Part shown: positions 1-5,886 of the stretch, piece by piece | Position numbering within the stretch: position 1 is the stretch's first letter | How the letters are laid out: the number at the start of each line of letters is the position of its first letter | NCBI GenBank assembly: GCA_020697375.1 | Contig: JAJFBJ010000077.1 | Span: forward strand, 1 to 15,335 | Direction of reading: 5' to 3' | Origin: Nitrospira sp. | GTDB lineage: Bacteria; Nitrospirota; Nitrospiria; Nitrospirales; Nitrospiraceae | DNA: 15,335 bases | The notes under the pieces: generated by a model | Database searches by the model: none | The model's input: the letters and a program-made list of their open reading frames with translations, nothing else | Told to the model about the DNA's origin: nothing | Translations under genes and position numbers: made by a program

Positions 1-48
1 ATTCCGCCCTCCATTGTCTCTCTTCGGCGACTTCAGGCATAATGTCGC

Positions 49-1863
49 ATGATCTTGAAACGCTGGCTGGTTGGCCTGCCACTCAAGACGAAGCAAGCCG
101 CTCACGAACGCCTCTCTAAGCGACTCGCCCTCGCCGTCTTTTCGTCCGATTCTCTCTCCTCAGTGGCGTACGCTACGGAGGAAATCCTGCTCGTCTTGAC
201 GCTGGCCGGCGCCGCCATGGTGAGCTACTCCATCCCCATCAGCCTCTCCATTATCGGCCTCCTGACCATCCTGACCATGTCTTATCGGCAGATTATCTTC
301 GAATATCCGGAGGGCGGAGGCGCCTATATCGTCGGCAGGTCCAACCTTGGCGAGTGGCCCGGCCTGATCGCCGCAGCCGCCCTGATGATCGACTATCTCC
401 TCACGGTGACAGTCAGCGTCGCGGCCGGAATCGCAGCGCTGACCTCCGCCTTTCCGTCTCTTCTCTCCCATCGAGTAGCGCTCTGCCTCACCGCCATCGT
501 GCTCGTGCTCGTAGTCAACCTGCGCGGCGTCCGTGAATCGGGGCAATTCTTCGCCGTGCCGACTTACATTTTTATCGGCACCATGGCGGCCATGCTTGTG
601 ATGGGAGCCTTTCGAGTTTTCTTCGGCCACGCGGCGCCTGTCGAGCCGCTGCCCATCATCGCCGTCAGCGAACCGCTCACCTTATTTCTCCTGCTTCGCG
701 CCTTCTCTTCCGGCTGTACCGCACTCACGGGAGTCGAGGTCATTTCCAACGGCGTCTCCGCGTTCAAGAAACCGGAAGCCAAGAATGCCGCCTTCACCAT
801 GGTCGGCACAGCGGCGATTCTCGGCACGCTATTCGTCGGCATCAGTAGCATGGCCTACTACTTCGGTGTCCTTCCCAAGGGGGATGAAACCGTCGTCTCC
901 CAGATCGCGCGCGCCACGTTCGGAACCGGTCCGCTTTACTATCTCGTGCAGGGCGCCACGATGCTCATCTTGATCCTGGCGGCCAACAGCAGCTTTAACG
1001 GCTTTCCGCGCTTGGCTTCAATACTGGCACGCGACGGCTATATGCCGCATCAGATGTCCATGATGGGAGACCGGCTGGTCTTTTCCAATGGCGTGATCAT
1101 TCTTGGCGTTTTTTCCTGCCTGCTCATCGTTATGTTCCGGGGCGACACCCATGCGCTCATTCCACTCTATGCCGTGGGGGTCTTCTTGTCCTTCACCATC
1201 GCCCAAGCCGGCATGGTCAAACGCTGGCTGGTCAAGAAGGGACCCCATTGGGAAAAAAAGCTGCTCGTCAACGGCATCGGAGCCGTCACGACGGCCATTG
1301 CCACTTTAATCATCGCCAGCACCAAATTTACTCACGGAGCATGGATCGTCGTCGTCGTCATTCCGTTTCTCATCATGCTGTTTCGCGGCATTCGCTCTCA
1401 CTACAAAGCCGTGTCCGAACAAGTTGCGCTTTCACGCGGTCATCGTCCTCCGCTGCCTCGGCGCAATATCGTCGTGCTTCCGATCGGCGGAGTGAACCGC
1501 GCAGTCATCCGTGCAGTGGACTATGCCCGAAGCCGCTCCGGAGACATCCGCGCAGTCCTCGTGGATGTGGACCCGGAAGAAACCGCCCGCGTGGAAATTC
1601 AATGGGCCCAGTGGGGCTGCGGCGTACCGATGACGGTGCTGCCGTCGCCCTATCGATCCGTGCTGAGTTCCCTGTTAGAGTACATCGAGCAAGTACTGCA
1701 AAAAGACCAGGAATGCTGGGTCACGGTCGTGCTTCCTGAAATTCTTCCCGCCCGCTGGTGGCAAAACATCCTTCATAACCAACGTGCGCTGATGTTGAAG
1801 GGCGCCCTCCTGTTCAAGGATCGCGTCATCCTCACCGACGTGCCCTATCATCTGACGAGGTGA
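49..1863 (+). CDS. kimA: KimA-type APC-superfamily potassium importer
   Basis: A 604-residue inner-membrane transporter that most likely imports potassium. Residues 1 to about 455 form the hydrophobic APC/LeuT-type core and about 465-604 a soluble cytosolic domain of the USP-like kind. The whole length matches my memory of Bacillus subtilis KimA (YdaO, about 607 residues), including the N-terminal SSDSLSSVAY, the SYRQII and PEGGGAYIV blocks, LTGVE near 226-230 and LIPLYAVGVF. Residues that bind or lie near potassium in KimA appear kept: D34, Y41, D115, T119, T227 and E230. This supports potassium over amino acids, though the family contains both and the assignment is by similarity only. In Bacillus, KimA is controlled by c-di-AMP; only 48 bases upstream are visible, so a riboswitch cannot be judged. 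Its stop codon lies inside the ribosome-binding region of the next gene, indicating an operon. Confidence 0.85.
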   Translation: MILKRWLVGLPLKTKQAAHERLSKRLALAVFSSDSLSSVAYATEEILLVLTLAGAAMVSYSIPISLSIIGLLTILTMSYRQIIFEYPEGGGAYIVGRSNLGEWPGLIAAAALMIDYLLTVTVSVAAGIAALTSAFPSLLSHRVALCLTAIVLVLVVNLRGVRESGQFFAVPTYIFIGTMAAMLVMGAFRVFFGHAAPVEPLPIIAVSEPLTLFLLLRAFSSGCTALTGVEVISNGVSAFKKPEAKNAAFTMVGTAAILGTLFVGISSMAYYFGVLPKGDETVVSQIARATFGTGPLYYLVQGATMLILILAANSSFNGFPRLASILARDGYMPHQMSMMGDRLVFSNGVIILGVFSCLLIVMFRGDTHALIPLYAVGVFLSFTIAQAGMVKRWLVKKGPHWEKKLLVNGIGAVTTAIATLIIASTKFTHGAWIVVVVIPFLIMLFRGIRSHYKAVSEQVALSRGHRPPLPRRNIVVLPIGGVNRAVIRAVDYARSRSGDIRAVLVDVDPEETARVEIQWAQWGCGVPMTVLPSPYRSVLSSLLEYIEQVLQKDQECWVTVVLPEILPARWWQNILHNQRALMLKGALLFKDRVILTDVPYHLTR

Positions 1864-1865
1864 CC

Positions 1866-2987
1866 ATGCGAAGTACAAAGTCAAAAGTGACAGGTCAAAA
1901 ATGGGTGCGTGGCTTTTGGCTTTTTACTTTTGCCGTTTTACTGTGCCTGCCTGTCCGGCAGGCGCAGGCCTTTCGAATCCTGTCTCCCGCCGAGGGTGCG
2001 ACCCTAACATCCGGCCAGTCGGTCCCGGTCGAGGTCGAAGCCGGCCGGGAGGCGGGTTTGGTCGAGGTTCGTTACTACTGGTACCCGGAACAGACCGAGG
2101 CCCTCGTAGAACAAGGGGAAGAGCGGACGGGCAAGGCCTCGGAGGGATACATGGCGACCGAAAAGTACTGGCAGAAAGACAGTATCACCGGGGCGCCGGT
2201 GGTGGCGTTGCCTGCATTAACCTCCACTGCCGATCGCCTGCCTCCCTATGGAGGCGCACTGCCTATTCCCTCGGAGGCCATCGGGCGCATGCGGCTCCTG
2301 GCCATCGCCGACATTTCACGAGGTCGCCTGGGCCGAAAAGCCGTCTTCGATGAAGTGTTCGTCACGGTCCAGCCGGCCGCCGAACTAATCTCTATCGAGT
2401 TTGAAACCGAGAAACCGCTACAGCTTGGGCGAACGGGGCAATCCTCCGCTTACGGCCATGTCGACTCGCTCGGCAAGATCTTCGAACTTCCGGTGGTGGG
2501 CGAATTTGCCGACGGTGTCACGCGCCCGCTGTCCTCGCCGAGTACCGGCACGTCATACACCTCGGGCGATGACCACATCATCAAGGTATTGCCGGAGGGC
2601 CTCTTGCAGATCGTGGGCAACGGCAAGACTTCGCTCACGGTGGCGAATCGCGGCAAACAGGCCACGCTCGATATACGAGTGGAGGTCAACCCAGAGCCGA
2701 ATGAAGCTCCCGTAGCGAATGCCGGCACAGCCAGGACGGTCAAGGCAGGCACGAAGGTGCGATTAAGCGGATTACAGAGTCGGGACCCGGAAGGTGAGGC
2801 GCTGTTCTATGCCTGGAGCCAGGTACGCGGCAGCAAGGTCGCCATGCTGGACGTCAACATGCCGGAGCCGTCATTTACGGCGCCCTACGTATCCGAGGGG
2901 CGAACCTTCCGATTCAAGCTGCGCGTGACGGATAAGAAGGGCGCGGATAGTGTGCCGGCGTATGTGGACGTCACCGTCGAACCCTGA
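1866..2987 (+). CDS. Exported protein with Ig-like and PKD-like domains
   Basis: A 373-residue predicted secreted or periplasmic protein of unknown function. I chose the ATG at 1866 because GAGGTGA sits five bases upstream; the GTG at 1860 lies within that ribosome-binding site. Residues about 13-35 form a Sec signal peptide (Trp/Phe/Leu-rich core, likely cleavage after AQA). The mature part begins with a beta-rich segment on a 'LSPAEGATLTSGQSVPVEV' theme, typical of Ig-like folds. Residues about 175-275 resemble a bacterial Ig-like (Big) domain. Residues about 280-373 resemble a PKD or REJ-type domain (NEAPVANAG, then SRDPEGEALFYAW, then FRFKLRVTDKKGA). Such modules usually mediate binding or spacing at the cell surface. 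There is no catalytic motif and no membrane anchor. It is coupled to the kimA stop codon and ends just before a palindromic repeat that may terminate transcription. Confidence 0.75.
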   Translation: MRSTKSKVTGQKWVRGFWLFTFAVLLCLPVRQAQAFRILSPAEGATLTSGQSVPVEVEAGREAGLVEVRYYWYPEQTEALVEQGEERTGKASEGYMATEKYWQKDSITGAPVVALPALTSTADRLPPYGGALPIPSEAIGRMRLLAIADISRGRLGRKAVFDEVFVTVQPAAELISIEFETEKPLQLGRTGQSSAYGHVDSLGKIFELPVVGEFADGVTRPLSSPSTGTSYTSGDDHIIKVLPEGLLQIVGNGKTSLTVANRGKQATLDIRVEVNPEPNEAPVANAGTARTVKAGTKVRLSGLQSRDPEGEALFYAWSQVRGSKVAMLDVNMPEPSFTAPYVSEGRTFRFKLRVTDKKGADSVPAYVDVTVEP

Positions 2988-2988
2988 C

Positions 2989-3109
2989 GGCTGCTGAAAA
3001 AGGCCCCCGGCGGCGTTCTCAGTCGTACGTCTCCTTGCGACGTACCGTAAAGGTACGCCTCAGTCGCCGCACTCCCTGCGGCCTTGCTGGATGGCCTTTT
3101 TGAGCAGCC
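2989..3109. repeat. 121-bp palindromic repeat element, probable bidirectional terminator
   Basis: Outer arms of 17 bases (2989-3005 and 3093-3109) pair with a single mismatch; each arm carries an A5 or T5 run followed or preceded by GGCC. Inside are nested stems: GCGGCG at 3010-3015 with CGCCGC at 3065-3070, GTACGTC at 3025-3031 with GACGTAC at 3039-3045, and GTACC with GGTAC at 3042-3056. The element starts two bases after the stop of the exported-protein gene and ends 26 bases before the stop of the convergent DUF5677-like gene. It could therefore end transcription from both sides. It resembles dispersed repeats I recall from Nitrospira; copy number cannot be judged from one window. Confidence 0.75.
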
Positions 3110-3134
3110 TGTACAGAAACCAATATTCCTATTT

Positions 3135-3965
3135 TCAATCCGCTTCGGTAGCATTTTTTTCACCTTCTGATTTGCTCGCGCCAAGAAGTGGGGTCAATCC
3201 TGATAAGGCCTGGCCGATCTTCTCCAGTTCGCCCCTCTTATTTAGGTCAAAGAGGTTTGTGATACCCGCCAACGCAGTAAGCAACATCTGAATATTCGCA
3301 AAAAGAACAAAGTCGATCTCGTCATGCTTAGGGCCCCCATCAAATGAACTGAGATCACCATCGTTATCCTGAACCATGAACGGATCGAGAGAAATCGGCA
3401 AACAATGGACTTGTTCACATAAAAGGCGATACTGCGTGCTGTAAAAATGGTGCAGCCCTGCCCGTTTGGCAACGGGTTCAACTTCCAACTTCTTCAATCC
3501 ATGTTGCTTGATCTCCGCTCTTAGGGCCTCCATGACTTCAGGAGTTGCGTACTGTCTCAGGGATTCGAAGTTAGAATCTTGGTTTTCGTGAGCAATGTTC
3601 ATCCATTTCAAACTCTGCGCTTTGCTTGATCCCAAATATTCCAGAGCAAAGGCTTCTTCCTCACAAAGCAGCTTCAGGATGAAGAGAGTTTCAATGACGC
3701 TTCTCAGTACAACCTTTGCTTCGAACAGCAACCCCTTTATTCCCAGGATCACAACAGCTTCGAACCCATTTAGGAGTCGTAAGAAAAGAGCAGCGGCGAG
3801 AAATTCCTGATGGTCTCGATTATGGACTTTCAGCTCGAACTTAATGGCATGAGCAAGTTCATTGATTTGATGGGACAGCTCGAAAAACTTGGAGTATCGA
3901 ACTTGAACCGATTTTGAGAAGTCATCAATTGAGGTGCCGAGGAAACCTTTCTCATTAAAATCCAT
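3135..3965 (-). CDS. DUF5677-like alpha-helical protein
   Basis: A 276-residue soluble, mostly helical protein of unknown function. I chose the ATG at 3965 (MDFNEKGF) because AGAGGG lies six bases upstream; a longer frame starting at 4010 lacks such support. The pattern FLRLLNGFEAVVIL, then EAKVVLRSVIETLF near residues 82-95, then YRLLCEQVH near 179-187 resembles the DUF5677 family. R180 and H187 form an R-x6-H arrangement, which would suit a HEPN-like nuclease fold, but that is speculative. The tail is polar and charged. The coding sequence is visibly less GC-rich than its neighbours, which suggests horizontal acquisition. It lies downstream of a toxin-antitoxin pair on the same strand (95-base gap) and is probably transcribed separately. 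Confidence 0.65.
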   Translation of the reverse strand: MDFNEKGFLGTSIDDFSKSVQVRYSKFFELSHQINELAHAIKFELKVHNRDHQEFLAAALFLRLLNGFEAVVILGIKGLLFEAKVVLRSVIETLFILKLLCEEEAFALEYLGSSKAQSLKWMNIAHENQDSNFESLRQYATPEVMEALRAEIKQHGLKKLEVEPVAKRAGLHHFYSTQYRLLCEQVHCLPISLDPFMVQDNDGDLSSFDGGPKHDEIDFVLFANIQMLLTALAGITNLFDLNKRGELEKIGQALSGLTPLLGASKSEGEKNATEAD

Positions 3966-4060
3966 AGTTATCCCTCTGAACTGCTCGTGGCACCTTGCCC
4001 AGCCACACAAGCCTATAGATTGCGAGACGTCTCACGCTTCTTCACATGTCAGGTGAGAGA

Positions 4061-4456
4061 TTACTTTCGCTTGCCTAGCTGCGCGCGCAGCCACTTTGTC
4101 AGGTCGTCCTTCGTCATCTCGCCTGCGGCGACTTTACGAGTGGTGATTTCGAGATCATGAGGGTCCAGCGGATAATCCACATCGTTGACATGAAGGAAAG
4201 ACAGCGCGGCCATCACCGCTGCCCGTTTATTTCCGTCTACGAAAGGATGATTCTGAGCGATGTGAAAGAGATACGCGGCGGCCATGGCAGCGAGGTCCGC
4301 GTGTAGAAACGTGCCGCCGAATTGTTGGCGAGGCATCGCGACAGCCGCGTCCAGCAAACCATGGTCTCTCATCCCTGGGGAACCCCCGTCGATTCCAATC
4401 GTATCGGCATGGAGAAACAGCACATCCTCCACCGCGAGAAAGATGAACTCTTTCAC
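4061..4456 (-). CDS. doc: Doc-type toxin of the Fic/Doc family
   Basis: A 131-residue type II toxin of the death-on-curing family. Canonical Doc transfers phosphate from ATP to elongation factor Tu and stalls translation. The Fic core is intact as HPFVDGNKR at residues 70-78: catalytic H70, acidic D74, then G75-N76-K77-R78. Lysine in place of the second glycine of true Fic proteins is the Doc-type signature. The N-terminal part (EDVLFLHAD, then GGSPGMRDHGLLDAAVA) is typical of the family, and the length is normal. Translation most likely starts at GTG 4456, three bases after the antitoxin stop, so it is probably coupled to it. No strong ribosome-binding site of its own is visible. All key residues are present, so the toxin is likely functional or was until recently. 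Confidence 0.88.
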   Translation of the reverse strand: MKEFIFLAVEDVLFLHADTIGIDGGSPGMRDHGLLDAAVAMPRQQFGGTFLHADLAAMAAAYLFHIAQNHPFVDGNKRAAVMAALSFLHVNDVDYPLDPHDLEITTRKVAAGEMTKDDLTKWLRAQLGKRK

Positions 4457-4459
4457 AGG

Positions 4460-4687
4460 CTAATCCGCCAGCCGCTTCAGCATCGGCCCGTATCGCTCGC
4501 GCAATTCCTTGATGATAGCTTTCATCCGCTCAGGACCGACTCCCATGTTCGCAGGTGTGACGACAAGCGCGTTCCCGCTCACCGTCACCTGGAGCGGTGT
4601 CTCTTCCGTGATACCGAGCGCTTCCATCATCGGCTTTTCGATGACCAAGGCCATGCTATTTCCATGTCTCTTCAATGTTTTAATCAT
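4460..4687 (-). CDS. AbrB/MazE-type antitoxin
   Basis: A 75-residue antitoxin paired with the Doc toxin downstream. The N-terminus (MIKTLKRHGNSMALVIEKPM, residues 1-20) is a SpoVT/AbrB-type swapped-hairpin DNA-binding domain. This continues through GITEETPLQVTVSGNALVV to about residue 45. The C-terminal part (about 50-75, ERMKAIIKELRERYG) is a charged helix of the kind that wraps and neutralises the toxin. I chose ATG 4687 because GAGG lies six bases upstream; a GTG at 4699 would sit over that site. Antitoxins of this kind usually repress their own promoter. A short palindrome at 4709-4720 is a candidate operator. Doc is classically paired with Phd; AbrB-type partners are a known alternative. 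Confidence 0.82.
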   Translation of the reverse strand: MIKTLKRHGNSMALVIEKPMMEALGITEETPLQVTVSGNALVVTPANMGVGPERMKAIIKELRERYGPMLKRLAD

Positions 4688-4708
4688 GGTGCACCTCACG
4701 TATGAACA

Positions 4709-4720
4709 ATGTTAGAACAT
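4709..4720. promoter_or_regulatory. Candidate autoregulatory operator of the toxin-antitoxin pair
   Basis: ATGTT and AACAT form 5-base arms around a 2-base centre, 22 bases upstream of the antitoxin start. The position would suit repression by the AbrB-type antitoxin. The site is short and could be chance. I could not place a convincing minus-strand promoter next to it. Confidence 0.3.
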
Positions 4721-5107
4721 GCCTGGCCGGTTGTCCAGCAAGAGCACCTCGCTAAGAGATCGGCAGACATCTGTGACGTGTGCTGATACCGCAGCCGGAT
4801 GGCAGGACCCGAACCGAGGTCACTCCTACTTATCAAATTTAATGACATTTCTCGGTGACGACTATGATGGCTGCGAGAGACCTGGCCGGCTACAGTGGCG
4901 CAGGCAAGCAGAAGACGCTCAGTGAAACCATCCAGCATGGTTGAATGCTTCCATTTTCAGTGCACGGCGTATCCAACAGGATACCTTCGTATCTCGTTGG
5001 ATACACCGACATGTCAGGACACCAATTTTCTGCCTCACCGTCAACTCGCGTGAGAAGACCGCCAGGTAGTTCCACCTTTCCCGAATCGATGCTTGGCCGG
5101 ACAATTA
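4721..5107. other. Gap without a recognisable gene
   Basis: Apart from the hairpin at 4969-5004, I see no gene here. Short open frames on both strands (for example 4719-4925 plus and 4890-5104 minus) lack ribosome-binding sites and resemble nothing I know. The plus-strand frame that opens at 4945 reads on into the next gene, but its first 80 codons look non-coding. Confidence 0.5.
4969..5004. other. Strong isolated hairpin
   Basis: Perfect 9-base arms (GTATCCAAC at 4969-4977 and GTTGGATAC at 4996-5004) enclose a second 5-base stem, GATAC at 4980-4984 with GTATC at 4989-4993. The inner loop is CTTC. No T-run follows on either strand, so it does not look like an intrinsic terminator. It may be a protein-binding palindrome, a structured RNA element or a small mobile-repeat relic. 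Confidence 0.55.
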
Positions 5108-5116
5108 TGCTACTAT
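5108..5116 (+). promoter_or_regulatory. Possible extended -10 promoter element
   Basis: TGCTACTAT matches the extended -10 pattern TGnTAnnnT and would start transcription near 5123, about 62 bases before the GTG start at 5185. There is no good -35 element, which extended -10 promoters can do without. This is a weak call from pattern alone. Confidence 0.3.
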
Positions 5117-5184
5117 CGGGCGCAATCCTTGCCTTTCATACTCAGTTCGTCACTTCCTCACATAATGGAAAAAGGAGGCTTCTC

Positions 5185-5799
5185 GTGGCATTGATTCAAC
5201 AAGATCTCGTCCCAGGAAGCGGAGATCAGCTCCTGACATTAGACACCGACAGCAATCTGCAATGGTTGAATCTCACGGCGACCGCCGGCCGATCCTATTC
5301 GGAAGTCATGAGCGGGTTCGGCGGATTCACCACGACCCATGGCTTCCAGTATGCCGACGGCGCGCAGATCAACGACCTGCGCCTTCACGCGGGCATTACG
5401 AAGGGATTATCTGAACCAGCCCTCACTCCCTCTCCGAACGACGCCAAAAACCACCAGGGAATTCAAACCCTGCAAGATCTCATGAACGGCAAGACGTTTC
5501 ACGCTTCGACGTTCGTGATCAATACCCGCGGCATCATGAAACCACCGGCGCCGCCACCGAATGTTTCGGCGGCAATTCTTGGCACCATCCGTCTCTTCCT
5601 GAGCCTCGTGAATATCACCGGTTCACACACAGAAAGCGAAGGGCCGACGGCCAACCCTCAGGTAGGGGATCCGGAGATTGGGTCGTACCTTGTGCGAGCC
5701 CGACCGGTTGCAGCGAGTGGAAAAAAGCCAGCCGCGAAACGGAAGGTTCAAAAGATTAAAATGACTCCGAAGCCACGAAAGACCGGCAGGACTCGATAG
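5185..5799 (+). CDS. PEP-CTERM-associated-type domain protein lacking export and sorting signals
   Basis: A 204-residue protein of unknown function. I chose GTG 5185 because AAAGGAGG ends six bases before it; the open frame extends upstream to 4945, but that part looks non-coding. Residues from about 6 (QDLVPGSGDQLLTLDTDSNL, then QWLNL and GRSYSEVMSGFGGFTTTHGF) match a module I know from PEP-CTERM exported proteins of Gram-negative bacteria. There the usual pattern is LVPGSGDxLLTxDxxTxLxWLDL. Those proteins carry an N-terminal signal peptide and end in a PEP-CTERM anchor. Here the chosen start gives no signal peptide, and the C-terminus is a lysine/arginine-rich tail (about 172-204, with KKPAAKRK and KPRKTGRTR). 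A start at ATG 5107 would add 26 residues but not a convincing signal. The protein may be cytoplasmic or nucleic-acid-binding, or a degraded relative. Confidence 0.6.
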   Translation: MALIQQDLVPGSGDQLLTLDTDSNLQWLNLTATAGRSYSEVMSGFGGFTTTHGFQYADGAQINDLRLHAGITKGLSEPALTPSPNDAKNHQGIQTLQDLMNGKTFHASTFVINTRGIMKPPAPPPNVSAAILGTIRLFLSLVNITGSHTESEGPTANPQVGDPEIGSYLVRARPVAASGKKPAAKRKVQKIKMTPKPRKTGRTR

Positions 5800-5816
5800 C
5801 CGGGAATCGCTGGAAC

Positions 5817-5858
5817 GGCGGGCGCCGGCTTCATCTGAGGGTGAAACCGACGCCCGTC
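5817..5858. terminator. Candidate transcription terminator between convergent genes
   Basis: CGGGCGCCGG (5819-5828) pairs with CCGACGCCCG (5847-5856) with one mismatch. The stem continues inward through TTCAT with GTGAA around a 6-base loop. The hairpin sits between the convergent genes ending at 5799 and 5887, where a terminator is expected. No clear U-tract follows on either strand (a TTTT occurs about 15 bases later on the plus strand), so termination is inferred from position and stem strength. Confidence 0.45.
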
Positions 5859-5886
5859 CTTGCGCTATTCAACCGTTTTGCCCCCT

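Noticed and set aside
160..630. Minus-strand open frame of 156 codons inside the potassium importer gene
   Set aside because: It is antisense to a clearly conserved membrane protein, is rich in Asp, Glu, Gly and His as expected of reverse-complement coding sequence, and has no ribosome-binding site.
1248..1739. Plus-strand frame of 163 codons overlapping the importer
   Set aside because: It is very rich in Arg and Ser, typical of an off-frame reading of GC-rich coding sequence, within a well-matched gene.
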